Origin: Streptomyces sp. HUAS MG91
Lineage (GTDB): Bacteria; Actinomycetota; Actinomycetes; Streptomycetales; Streptomycetaceae
DNA length: 64,000 nt
Assembly (NCBI RefSeq): GCF_040529335.1
Contig: NZ_CP159534.1
Coordinates: forward strand, 3,906,001 to 3,970,000
Direction of reading: 5' to 3'
Of this stretch, positions 1 to 7,702 are shown in pieces. The notes under the pieces were generated by a model. That model had not been told where the DNA came from, ran no database searches, and worked only from the letters and a program-made list of their open reading frames with translations. Position 1 is the stretch's first letter; every line of letters starts with the position of its first letter. Made by a program: the position numbers and the translations under genes.

Positions 1-1603
1 ACGCCTCACGGGCCTGCCGGTCGTCGAGGTCGCCGACGACGCCTCGCCCCGCGGCGAGCTGGTCTTCGCCCTCTGGGAGCCGCCGCTCACCGAGATGCAG
101 GGCGAGAAGGGCGCCCCGGTGCGCCGCACGGCGACCGCCGAGACGGCCGACCTGCTCACCGACCTCACCGTGCAGGGCATCCGCTCGGTCGCCTTCGTAC
201 GGTCCCGGCGCGGCGCCGAGCTGATCGCGGTGATCGCCCAGGAACGTCTGGCCGAGATCGATCGCTCGCTGCCGCGCCGGGTGGCCGCCTACCGCGGCGG
301 GTACCTCGCCGAGGAACGCCGCGCCCTCGAAGCCGCCCTGCACTCCGGAGAACTCCTCGGTCTCGCCGCCACCACCGCCCTCGAACTCGGCATCGACGTC
401 TCCGGCCTCGACGCCGTGGTGATCGCCGGCTATCCCGGCACCCGGGCCTCCCTGTGGCAGCAGGCGGGCCGTGCGGGCCGCTCGGGCCAGGGGGCACTCG
501 CGGTCCTGGTCGCCCGTGACGATCCCCTGGACACCTATCTGGTGCACCACCCGGAGGCCCTCTTCGAGCAGCCGGTGGAGTCGACGGTCCTCGACCCCGA
601 CAACCCCTACGTCCTGGCCCCGCACCTGTGCGCGGCCGCCTCCGAACTCCCCCTCACCGAACCGGACTTCGCTCTCTTCGGCCCGGCGTCCGCCGAGCTC
701 CTCCCGCAACTGGAGGCGGCGAAACTGCTGCGCCGCCGCTCCGGCACCAAGGCCTGGCACTGGACGCGCCGCGAGTCCGCCGCCGACCTGGCCGACATCC
801 GCGGCGAGGGCGGCGACCCGGTTCAGATCGTCGAGGCGAGCACCGGCCGGCTCCTCGGCACGGTCGACGCCGGCTCGGCCCACACCACCGTCCACGACGG
901 CGCGGTCCACCTCCACCAGGGCCGCACCTACGTCGTCAAGCAGCTGGACCTCGACGACAACGTCGCCCTGGTCGAACCGGCGAACCCCACGTACTCCACG
1001 ACGGCCCGCGACACCACGGCCATCTCCATCCTGGAGACGGACGTCGAGGTCCCGTGGGGCGACGGCTCGCTGTGCTACGGCTCGGTGGAAGTGACCAACC
1101 AGGTCGTCGGCTACCTCCGCCGCCGCCTCATCACGGGCGAGGTCCTCGGCGAGACCAAACTCGACCTCCCTCCTCGTACGCTGCGCACCCGCGCGGTGTG
1201 GTGGACGGTCACCGAGGACCAGCTGGACGCCGCCCGGGTGAACCCCGAGATCCTCGGCGGCGCCCTGCACGCCGCCGAACACGCCTCCATCGGCATGCTC
1301 CCCCTCTTCGCCACCTGCGACCGCTGGGACATCGGCGGCGTCTCGATCCCGCTGCACCCCGACACGCTGCTACCGACCGTCTTCGTCTACGACGGCCACC
1401 CCGGCGGGGCGGGCTTCGCCGAGCGCGCCTTCCACACGGCCAAGGAGTGGCTGACCGCCACCCGCGAGACCATCGCCTCCTGCGAGTGCGAGGCCGGCTG
1501 CCCGTCGTGCATCCAGTCCCCCAAGTGCGGCAACGGCAACGATCCGCTGCACAAGCGGGGGGCGGTCCGCCTCCTCACGACGCTGCTCGAACAGGCGCCT
1601 TGA
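1..1603 (+). CDS. DEAD/DEAH-box helicase with C-terminal DUF1998/MZB zinc domain (5' end missing)
   Basis: Open from the left edge, so only the C-terminal part of the ATP-dependent DNA helicase is here. The frame is open from base 2. The visible part holds the second RecA-like domain, including a TTALELGIDVSGLD stretch and the motif VI sequence QQAGRAGRSGQG. It is followed by the long DUF1998 region and a terminal cysteine cluster (CECEAGCPSC...KCGNGND) that forms the MrfA-type zinc-binding domain. Family members such as Bacillus MrfA act in repair of damaged DNA, and the mycobacterial counterpart is Rv3649. The gene is convergent with the Tad cluster, as in mycobacteria. Family call is firm; the substrate is inference. 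Confidence 0.9.
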   Translation, partial: RLTGLPVVEVADDASPRGELVFALWEPPLTEMQGEKGAPVRRTATAETADLLTDLTVQGIRSVAFVRSRRGAELIAVIAQERLAEIDRSLPRRVAAYRGGYLAEERRALEAALHSGELLGLAATTALELGIDVSGLDAVVIAGYPGTRASLWQQAGRAGRSGQGALAVLVARDDPLDTYLVHHPEALFEQPVESTVLDPDNPYVLAPHLCAAASELPLTEPDFALFGPASAELLPQLEAAKLLRRRSGTKAWHWTRRESAADLADIRGEGGDPVQIVEASTGRLLGTVDAGSAHTTVHDGAVHLHQGRTYVVKQLDLDDNVALVEPANPTYSTTARDTTAISILETDVEVPWGDGSLCYGSVEVTNQVVGYLRRRLITGEVLGETKLDLPPRTLRTRAVWWTVTEDQLDAARVNPEILGGALHAAEHASIGMLPLFATCDRWDIGGVSIPLHPDTLLPTVFVYDGHPGGAGFAERAFHTAKEWLTATRETIASCECEAGCPSCIQSPKCGNGNDPLHKRGAVRLLTTLLEQAP

Positions 1604-1688
1604 GGATCGGGCAGGCGGAGTAGAAGTCGGGCGGGGCAGTAGGCATCGGGCAGGCACTGCCGGAATCAGGCAGGCGCCACAGGCGGAA

Positions 1689-2228
1689 TCAGGCAGGCGC
1701 TGTCGGACGTCGCGGGCCCGGACCGGCTCGGTTCGGGCCCACCCCAGACCGGGCCCACCCCAGACCGGGCCCACCCCAGACCGGGCCCACCCCAGACCGG
1801 GCCCACCCCGGATCGGGCTGATCCGGACCGGTCTCGGCGCCGGTGTCAGGAGCCGCCGGTATCGCCCCGGCAGGCCCCGCCCGTGCCCGTACCTCGGCTT
1901 CCAGCACTCCGCTGCCCGCTCCCGCCGTCACCTCGGCCACCTCCCCGCGCACGGCGCACCGCACGACTCTCGCGCCCTGCGCCCGGGCCACCCGGTCGGC
2001 CACCGCGCAGGCCCGCGCGTCGCCCTTCGCCCACTGCTCGGCCGCCGCGAGCGCGGCCAAGTCGGCCGCCCCGCCCGCCCGGTGCCGGATCTGCACCGCC
2101 TGACCGAGAGCGAGGACGCCCACGAAGACGGCGCCCACCGCGGCCATCGCCATGACGGCCCAGACCGTCGCGGACCCCCGCTCGCCTCTCAGCCGCGCCC
2201 GCCGCCCCTTGCCGCCCGGTCCCGTCAC
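1689..2228 (-). CDS. TadE-like (Rv3654c family) secreted helicase/secretion-locus protein
   Basis: 179 residues. An N-terminal basic stretch is followed by one membrane segment at about residues 20-45 (GSATVWAVMAMAAVGAVFVG). The compact helical domain then has AGGAADLAALAAA, typical of the Rv3654c/TadE-like pseudopilin family found last in actinobacterial tad operons. It probably serves as a minor pilin or cell-surface component of the Flp pilus machine. It overlaps the upstream TadE gene by 4 bp. From about residue 135 the chain is low complexity, built of WARSGVGPVWGGPGLG repeats encoded by a 16-bp DNA tandem repeat; this tail is probably strain-specific and not folded. Confidence 0.8.
   Translation of the reverse strand: MTGPGGKGRRARLRGERGSATVWAVMAMAAVGAVFVGVLALGQAVQIRHRAGGAADLAALAAAEQWAKGDARACAVADRVARAQGARVVRCAVRGEVAEVTAGAGSGVLEAEVRARAGPAGAIPAAPDTGAETGPDQPDPGWARSGVGPVWGGPGLGWARSGVGPNRAGPGPRRPTAPA
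1735..1814. repeat. 16-bp tandem repeat (5 copies) inside a coding tail
   Basis: Unit gggcccaccccagacc is repeated head to tail at 1735, 1751, 1767 and 1783 perfectly, with a fifth copy at 1799 that diverges at its 3' end. The unit is not a multiple of three, so three copies (48 bp) encode a 16-residue period in the minus-strand protein that contains it. A shorter duplication, cggaatcaggcaggcgc at 1661-1677 and 1684-1700, sits at the end of the same gene. Confidence 0.95.
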
Positions 2229-2701
2229 GTCGCCTCCCGCCCTTCCTCCGGAGCGGCGGGCTCCGGGGCCATCTCCGAGGCCGGCTCCGGTGCCGTCTCA
2301 GGGACCGGCTCCGAGGCAGTCCCCGAAGGGATCGGCTCCGGGGCCGTCATCTCCTCGGCCGCCGCGACGGCCTCCGCGCTCAACTCGACGCCGAGCGGCC
2401 CCGGTCCGGCCGCTCGCGCCAGCACCGTCACCCGGACCAGCTCTCCCTCCCGTCTCACCTCGACCCGCGCGCCCCGCGGGGCGGCCTCCCGGGCGGCGGC
2501 CACGGCGGCGCTCTCCGGCTCCTGCCGGGCCACCGCCCTGGCCCCGGTCCGCGCGGCGTCCACGCACCGGATCTGCTCGGACGCCGCCACCACCGCCCAG
2601 ACCAGCGCCATCGTGAACGCCACGAGCACGGGCAGCACCACCGCCGCCTCCGCCGTCACGAACCCGCGATCCCGGTCCCGGCCCGTCTCAGAACGAGCCA
2701 T
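2225..2701 (-). CDS. TadE-family minor pilin
   Basis: 158 residues from the ATG at 2701. This start overlaps the end of the pilin gene by 14 bp and gives MARSETG; a longer reading from 2749 would add an unlikely Arg/Trp-rich leader. The GFVTAEAAVVLPVLVAF segment is the TadE signature: a pseudopilin-like cleavage region with a conserved Glu, then a transmembrane helix. The remainder is a periplasm-side domain ending in a Pro/Glu/Ala-rich tail. It is predicted to take part in Flp pilus assembly with the TadA-TadB-TadC machine encoded upstream. Confidence 0.85.
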   Translation of the reverse strand: MARSETGRDRDRGFVTAEAAVVLPVLVAFTMALVWAVVAASEQIRCVDAARTGARAVARQEPESAAVAAAREAAPRGARVEVRREGELVRVTVLARAAGPGPLGVELSAEAVAAAEEMTAPEPIPSGTASEPVPETAPEPASEMAPEPAAPEEGREAT

Positions 2702-2933
2702 GGAGCGCCTTCGCCACCAGCGACTGCAACGTCGACTGGACCACGTCACTCGTCACCACCTGGTACAGCACCCCGGCGAACCCGACGGCCGCGATCAGCC
2801 CCACCGCGTACTCCGACGTGACCATCCCCGCGTCCCCGCGCGCCGCCGAGCGCACGCCGCGCGCCCACGTCAGCAGAGCTCCCCGCAGCCGCCGGTACGT
2901 CCTAACCGTCCTCGTCCCACGCGTTCCGTTCAT
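2688..2933 (-). CDS. DUF4244 Flp-like pilin
   Basis: 81 residues. After a basic N-terminus, the segment DAGMVTSEYAVGLIAAVGFAG has the prepilin pattern: glycine, a hydrophobic start, Glu at about position +5, then a hydrophobic helix. It is followed by a short C-terminal helix. This is the DUF4244 family, the likely major pilin of the actinobacterial tad locus (Rv3656c in M. tuberculosis). It sits between tadC and tadE. A dedicated prepilin peptidase is not visible in the window, so it would have to act from elsewhere. Confidence 0.88.
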   Translation of the reverse strand: MNGTRGTRTVRTYRRLRGALLTWARGVRSAARGDAGMVTSEYAVGLIAAVGFAGVLYQVVTSDVVQSTLQSLVAKALHGSF

Positions 2934-3000
2934 CTCAACCCCCGTATCAATGTCTGCACTTCAGGGATCCGGCAGTCCCGGATCCCGCTTCCCTCACGCC

Positions 3001-3780
3001 TCAGCGGCCGCCCAACATCCCGCCGCCGAGACCGATCACCACGGGCAGCACCCCGATCACGAGAAAGGCCGGCAGAAAGCACAGCCCCACCGGAGCGGTG
3101 ACGGCCACCGCGGCTCGGCGCGCCACCGCCGTCGCTCTGCGCCCGCGCTCCGCTCTGCACTCGGCGGCGATCCGGGCGACCGGTGCCGCCGCCGGGGCCC
3201 CGGACTCGCCGGCCCGCTCCAGCAGCCGGACCAGCGCGTCGGCATCGGGAAGAACGGCCAACTCCCGCCATGCCACACCCGGTTCACCGCCGAGCCGCAT
3301 CTGCGCCGCACCCCGCGCGAGCCCTCTCCCGACGGGCCCGCCCAACGACTCCCCGACGACCCGCGCCGCCTCCACCGGGTCCGCCCCGGCCGCGATGCAG
3401 GCGGCCAGCAGATCGGCCGCCAGCGGCAGTTGGCGGCGCGCCTCGGCGCTGTCATCCACCCCGGACGAGACCGCCCGGCCCCGCCGCCACCGCCACACCG
3501 CGCCGCCCGCGACGGCCCCGACGAGCAGCCCCGCCGCGCCGCCGACCACCACGTACCCGGCACTCACGGCCCCGGCCACCGGAGCCCACCGGCGCACCAC
3601 GCCCGGCATCCGAAAGCCCCGCGGCGCCGCGTCCACCGCGACGATGTCCAGCACCAGCCGCACCCGCCGCCGAAGCTCCCGCTCCCGCCACCGTCTCTCG
3701 GCCGCCCGCGCGAGCCACACCATCGCCAGCGCGGCACACAGCACCGCCCCCAGCCTGTGGACAACTTCCATATCCCTCAC
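3001..3780 (-). CDS. tadC: Type II secretion F-domain membrane protein, TadC-like
   Basis: 259 residues. An N-terminal membrane helix is followed by a hydrophobic hairpin, then the T2SSF helical bundle (QLPLAADLLAACIAAGADPVEAA) and a C-terminal membrane hairpin ending GVLPVVIGLGGGMLGGR. It is an inner-membrane platform protein of the Flp/Tad pilus apparatus and pairs with the TadB-like protein encoded just upstream. The GTG at 3780 is taken as the start because GGAAGGGAG lies just before it; an in-frame ATG lies three codons later. It corresponds to Rv3657c of the mycobacterial cluster. Confidence 0.85.
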   Translation of the reverse strand: MRDMEVVHRLGAVLCAALAMVWLARAAERRWRERELRRRVRLVLDIVAVDAAPRGFRMPGVVRRWAPVAGAVSAGYVVVGGAAGLLVGAVAGGAVWRWRRGRAVSSGVDDSAEARRQLPLAADLLAACIAAGADPVEAARVVGESLGGPVGRGLARGAAQMRLGGEPGVAWRELAVLPDADALVRLLERAGESGAPAAAPVARIAAECRAERGRRATAVARRAAVAVTAPVGLCFLPAFLVIGVLPVVIGLGGGMLGGR

Positions 3781-3867
3781 CGCTCCCTTCCATCGAGCCC
3801 CGCCAGCTCATCCGGCCTGATCAATCCACCTGGCTCCGCCAGCCCGCACAGCCCCCTCCCACCCCCC

Positions 3868-4719
3868 TCACGCCTCAGCCCCCCGAACGATCCGCAACGC
3901 CCACCACAACCCCGCCCCCTCCAACACCCCGCCCACCACCAGGCACCCCGCACCGGCCCCGGTGTGCAGCAGCACCCGCAACGGCCGTGCCCCCAGTGCC
4001 GAGCCGAGCAGCAGCCCGAGCACCGGCAGCCCGGCGAGCATCACCGCCGTGGACCAGGGCCCCGCCAACTGGGCCCGCAGATCCGCCCGTTGATCCCGCT
4101 CCGCCCGCAACGCATCCGCCAGCCGCTCCAGTCCGGCCGCGAGTCCGGCGCCCCGGTCCACCGCCACGTGCCAGCACGCCGCCAGCCCGTGCAGCCCCTC
4201 GGCGCCCGGCTCCCCAGCCGCCACCCGCAGCGCGCCGGGCACGTCACCGCCGAACCGGGCAGCGGCCGCCACCGCGGCGCTCCCCGCCCCGGACAGCGCG
4301 CCCGACTCCCGGACGGCGACGGTCAGCGCCGCACCCGGCTGCCGCCCCGCCCGGACCTCCCCGGCCAGCACCTCGCACAGCCGGATCACCGCGTCTCCAC
4401 GCCGCTCCCGCCCCCGCAGCGCCGCTCTTCCCCGCCGCGCCCGAGCCACCGCGGGCACCGCGCAGACGCCCAGGACCAGCGGCAGCGGCGAGGCCCCCAC
4501 GGCCCCGACGAGCGCACCGATCACCGCGCACCCCCACTCGGGCCGACCGCGCAGCCACCTCACCCACCGCTCGCCCGTACTCCGCCAGGCCGGTGCCGCC
4601 CCGGCACCCGCCGCCTCGCCGAACACCGCCCGCACCCGCCGCGCTTCGGCGTCCCGCACGCTCACCACCCACACCACGACCGCCACCCCGATCAGCCCCA
4701 CCGCCACGACACCGGACAT
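3868..4719 (-). CDS. tadB: Type II secretion F-domain membrane protein, TadB-like
   Basis: 283 residues from the ATG at 4719, which is preceded by GAGGAG at 5-nt spacing; a GTG two codons upstream is less well placed. It starts with a hydrophobic helix (VVAVGLIGVAVVVWVV), then two membrane helices near residues 65-90. The T2SSF domain (LCEVLAGEVRAGRQPGAAL) follows, and it ends with a membrane hairpin. It forms the membrane platform with TadC, on which the ATPase encoded immediately upstream acts. Equivalent to Rv3658c. Confidence 0.85.
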   Translation of the reverse strand: MSGVVAVGLIGVAVVVWVVSVRDAEARRVRAVFGEAAGAGAAPAWRSTGERWVRWLRGRPEWGCAVIGALVGAVGASPLPLVLGVCAVPAVARARRGRAALRGRERRGDAVIRLCEVLAGEVRAGRQPGAALTVAVRESGALSGAGSAAVAAAARFGGDVPGALRVAAGEPGAEGLHGLAACWHVAVDRGAGLAAGLERLADALRAERDQRADLRAQLAGPWSTAVMLAGLPVLGLLLGSALGARPLRVLLHTGAGAGCLVVGGVLEGAGLWWALRIVRGAEA

Positions 4720-4782
4720 CCGCACTCCTCGCTCCCACCCGTCACGTCCCTCGCTCTCCTCCTCCTGGGCGCCGCCCGCCCC

Positions 4783-5946
4783 TCACTCCAGCCGTACCCC
4801 CAGCAGGCCGCCCAGCCGCTCCCAGCCCTCGCCCGGCGCGAAGCCGCGCTCGCGCCACTCCAGTGCGGGCACGGCCCGTACCCATCCCTGCGTGTCCCGC
4901 TCCAGCACCCGCACCTGGGCCACCCGGCGCCGACCACCCCGGTCCCGGACGAGATGCAGCACCACCGACACCGCGGCCGCCAGCTGGCTGTGCAGCGCGG
5001 CCCGGTCGAGCCCAGCCGCCGTCCCCAGCGCCTCGAGACGGACCGGCACGTCGCCCGCCGCGTTCGCGTGCAGGGTGCCGCAGCCGCCCTCGTGACCGGT
5101 GTTGAGCGCGGCCAGGAGCGAGACGACCTCGGCGCCGCGCACCTCGCCGACGACGAGCCGGTCCGGCCGCATCCGCAGCGCCTGCCTCACCAGGTCGTCC
5201 AGGCCGACGGCGCCGGCCCCCTCCTGGTTGGCGGGCCGTGCCTCCAGGCGCACCACGTGCGGGTGCTCGGGGCGCAGTTCGGCGGAGTCCTCGGCCAGGA
5301 CGATGCGCTCGTCCGGGCCGACCAGGCCGAGGAGCGCGCTGAGCAGCGTCGTCTTGCCGCTGCCCGTGCCGCCGCTGATCAGGAACGACAGGCGGGCGTC
5401 GAGCAGCGCCCGCAGCACCCGGTCGCCGCCCGGCGGCACCGTCCCCGCCGCCACCAGCTCCTTCAGGGTGAACGCCCGGGGGCGTACGACCCGCAGCGAC
5501 AGGCACGTGCACCCCACCGCGACCGGTGGCAGCACCGCGTGCAGCCGCGTCCCGTCGGGCAGCCGGGCGTCCACCCAGGGCCGGGCGTCGTCGAGGCGGC
5601 GCCCCACGACGGCGGCCAGCCGCTGGGCCAGTCGCCGCACGGCGGCGGCGCTCTCGAAGGCCACGTCGGCCCGCTCCAGGCCGCCGCCCCGGTCGACCCA
5701 GACGAGGTCGGGCGCCGAGACCAGCACATCCGTCACCGAGGGATCGGCGAGCAGCGGCTCCAGCGGCCCGGCGCCCACCAGCTCGGACCGCAGCCGGCCC
5801 GCGACGCCCAGCACTTCGGCGTCGCCGAGGATCCGGCCCTGGGCCCTGAGCGCCTCGGCCACGCGCGCGGGGGTCGCCTCCGCCCCGGTCTCCGCGAGCC
5901 ACTGCCTGACCCCGTCGAGCATCCGCGCCCCGACCACCGCGCTCAC
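4783..5946 (-). CDS. tadA: Tad pilus assembly ATPase (TadA/CpaF family)
   Basis: 387 residues from a GTG at 5946 that overlaps the stop of the upstream gene as GTGA. The longer open frame upstream is a shadow. Walker A is GGTGSGKT at 192-199, the Asp box and Walker B-like LVVGEVRG lie near 264-271, and the His box GTLHAN is at about 290-295, all diagnostic of GspE/CpaF hexameric secretion ATPases. It powers Flp pilin assembly at the cytoplasmic face. Equivalent to Rv3659c. Tight coupling to the Ssd-like gene suggests one operon running leftward to the TadE-like gene at 1689. Confidence 0.92.
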   Translation of the reverse strand: MSAVVGARMLDGVRQWLAETGAEATPARVAEALRAQGRILGDAEVLGVAGRLRSELVGAGPLEPLLADPSVTDVLVSAPDLVWVDRGGGLERADVAFESAAAVRRLAQRLAAVVGRRLDDARPWVDARLPDGTRLHAVLPPVAVGCTCLSLRVVRPRAFTLKELVAAGTVPPGGDRVLRALLDARLSFLISGGTGSGKTTLLSALLGLVGPDERIVLAEDSAELRPEHPHVVRLEARPANQEGAGAVGLDDLVRQALRMRPDRLVVGEVRGAEVVSLLAALNTGHEGGCGTLHANAAGDVPVRLEALGTAAGLDRAALHSQLAAAVSVVLHLVRDRGGRRRVAQVRVLERDTQGWVRAVPALEWRERGFAPGEGWERLGGLLGVRLE

Positions 5947-7115
5947 GGCGTCTCCCCCTGCTCCACGGCCACCGGCACCCGCTCCCAGAACGCCGTACAG
6001 AACCGCCGCAACGGCCCGCCGGACTCCGCCTGGGGTGTCCGCCCCGCCAGCACGCCCGTATCCAGCGGGAGCTCTCCGGCCAGGGGCAGTCCGAGCAGCC
6101 GGGCCACCTCGTCCGGGTCCAGCACGCCGGAGCGCCGCGCCCCGCGTGCGGGCGCCGTCACCACTCGCAGGTCCCGCACCACCATGCCCACGGCGTCGGC
6201 CACCCGTCGGGCGGCGGCGACGGCCCGCAGTTCCGGCGGCACCACGAGCAGCGCCAGATCGAGCTGGGCCAGCGCCTCCACCGAGCTCGCGTCGATCCGC
6301 CGGGGCAGGTCCACCACGACGGCCCCGCCTCTGCGCCGCCCCGCCGCGAGCACCACGCGCATCGCCTCGGGCGGCAGCACCGTCAGGTCGCCGCGATCCC
6401 AGCTGAGCACCCGCAGGCCGTTCAGGCACGGCAGCGACTCCTCCAGCGCGGTGGCGCCGACGCGGCCGCGGGAGTGGACGAACGCCGGCCAGCGCAGCCC
6501 GTCCGCCGCCTCGCCGCCGAGCAGTACGTCGAGGCCGCCGCCGATCGGGTCCGCGTCGACCAGCAGGGTGCGCCGCCCCGCAGCCGCTGACGCCGTCGCC
6601 AGTCCGCAGGCCAGCGTCGAGGCACCGGCCCCGCCCCGGCCGCCGAGGACGCCGACGGTCAGCGCGGGCCGGCCCACGCCCTCCGCGACATCGGCGATCC
6701 GGTCCATCAGCCACTGCTCGGCGTCCGGCAGCATCAGCACGTGCTCGGCGCCGATCTCCACGGCCCGCCGCCACACCCCGGGGTCGTCCTGGTCCCGGCC
6801 GACGAGCATCACCCCGTCCCGGCGGGCGGCGCCGCGCAGCCGCCCCGCCGCGTCGCCCCCGACCAGCACCAGGGGCGCCGCCTCCCACCTGCCTCTGCCC
6901 TCCGGTGCCCCGTGCCCGACCTCGGGCCGCACCCCCGCCGCCGCGCACAGCCGCAACAGGTCGTCGAGGAGCACCACGTCCTCCGTCACGATCAGCGGCA
7001 CCCGCCGCACGCCCCGCGGCTCCACCGCGCTGACCTCCACCACGATCCGATCCCCCTGTCTCCGCACCCTCGCCCGCCCCACGGGCGAGCCGGTCCGCCG
7101 CGAAGTCACCGGCAC
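5943..7115 (-). CDS. Ssd/CpaE-like MinD-family protein with degenerate P-loop
   Basis: About 390 residues, first gene of the tad operon. An N-terminal receiver-like region (about 40-145) precedes a MinD/ParA fold. The P-loop region reads GRGGAGAST at 159-167: the Walker A lysine position is Ala165, and the deviant-Walker signature lysine is also absent, so ATP hydrolysis is doubtful. DADPIGGGLD follows as in CpaE/MinD. The mycobacterial orthologue is Ssd (Rv3660c), linked to septum-site regulation; the CpaE group positions pilus machinery. There is no ATG start. GTGs at 7115 and 7109 are both possible, so the N-terminus is uncertain. Confidence 0.82.
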   Translation of the reverse strand: MPVTSRRTGSPVGRARVRRQGDRIVVEVSAVEPRGVRRVPLIVTEDVVLLDDLLRLCAAAGVRPEVGHGAPEGRGRWEAAPLVLVGGDAAGRLRGAARRDGVMLVGRDQDDPGVWRRAVEIGAEHVLMLPDAEQWLMDRIADVAEGVGRPALTVGVLGGRGGAGASTLACGLATASAAAGRRTLLVDADPIGGGLDVLLGGEAADGLRWPAFVHSRGRVGATALEESLPCLNGLRVLSWDRGDLTVLPPEAMRVVLAAGRRRGGAVVVDLPRRIDASSVEALAQLDLALLVVPPELRAVAAARRVADAVGMVVRDLRVVTAPARGARRSGVLDPDEVARLLGLPLAGELPLDTGVLAGRTPQAESGGPLRRFCTAFWERVPVAVEQGETP

Positions 7116-7317
7116 CGGAGCGCCGAATACCGGTCGCCGGCGCGGCTCGTCATAACGAACCGGCCTTGAACGGCGGCCCGGACTTCGCCTGCGGAATCAC
7201 CGTGCAGCGATCCTGGAAATCATGTGGATCTTGGTCAAAAACTGTGGACACGAGAAGGGTTGTGAATATCCCCCTCACCCATACCGGTGACATCCCGGAG
7301 CCGCCCCGGAACGGGCC

Positions 7318-7388
7318 CGGGAACCCCGTCGGGAAGGGCTTCGGGAACGGTCTCGGGAACCGCTCGGGAACCCCTTCAGGAACAGTCC
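7318..7388. repeat. 12-bp imperfect tandem array
   Basis: Six units of the form cgggaaNNNNNN: cgggaaccccgt (7318), cgggaagggctt (7330), cgggaacggtct (7342), an 11-bp unit cgggaaccgct (7354), cgggaacccctt (7365) and caggaacagtcc (7377). The array lies in the leader side of the ssd/tad operon and is not in any accepted gene. Confidence 0.85.
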
Positions 7389-7500
7389 GGGAGCCTCCCG
7401 GCCTCCCTGCGCAGCGCACTCTTTTCATCACACAAAGTGACTGCAGTGGCACGGATGGACGCCGCGGCCCAGAGCCGGGAATCATGGGGATCGGGCAAGA

Positions 7501-7606
7501 AAAAAGGACCCGAAAACGGGTCCGGACATGCGACGACCCCCGCCGGGGGGGAGAGCGGGGGTCGTCCCCACGGTCCGACTCGGGGGGGGAGGAGCCAGAC
7601 CGGGTT
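7501..7606 (-). ncRNA. 6C small RNA (B11-like)
   Basis: Read on the minus strand, three hairpins follow one another. The first has arms at 7593-7602 and 7573-7582 (10 pairs including two G-U) and a loop ending in eight Cs. The second has perfect 12-bp arms at 7556-7567 and 7533-7544 and a loop with seven Cs. The third is an intrinsic terminator, GGACCCG-TTTT-CGGGTCC (7524-7507), followed by six Us. Two consecutive C-rich loops are the defining mark of the 6C RNA class. In M. tuberculosis the 6C RNA B11 lies at this same place, between Rv3660c (ssd) and Rv3661 (HAD). The 5' end is estimated. Function there is growth and cell-division related; here it is inference. Confidence 0.88.
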
Positions 7607-7702
7607 AGCACGGTCGCGAACGATCCGTGACTTCCATGGTGTACCCGAGAGCCTTCTCAGGCAAACCCACGCGCCCCAGCTTACGCCGAATGGTGGGCGC
7701 CT

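Larger units (their letters stand above)
7116..7702. other. Divergent intergenic region with 6C RNA and 12-bp repeat
   Basis: 587 bases with no convincing protein gene between the divergent ssd-like and HAD genes. It holds a 12-bp tandem array (7318-7388) and a minus-strand structured RNA (about 7501-7606). Base composition drops around 7190-7290 (a run with TGTGGATC, GTCAAAAAC and TTGTGAATATC), which fits a promoter region for the tad operon. Several translated stretches here are Pro/Phe/Gly-rich products of the repeat and are not accepted as genes. Confidence 0.7.

Noticed and set aside
2818..7155. A 1445-codon plus-strand open frame across the tad cluster
   Set aside because: It is antisense to six well-supported genes and is a GC-driven shadow: Pro/Arg/His-rich, no domain.
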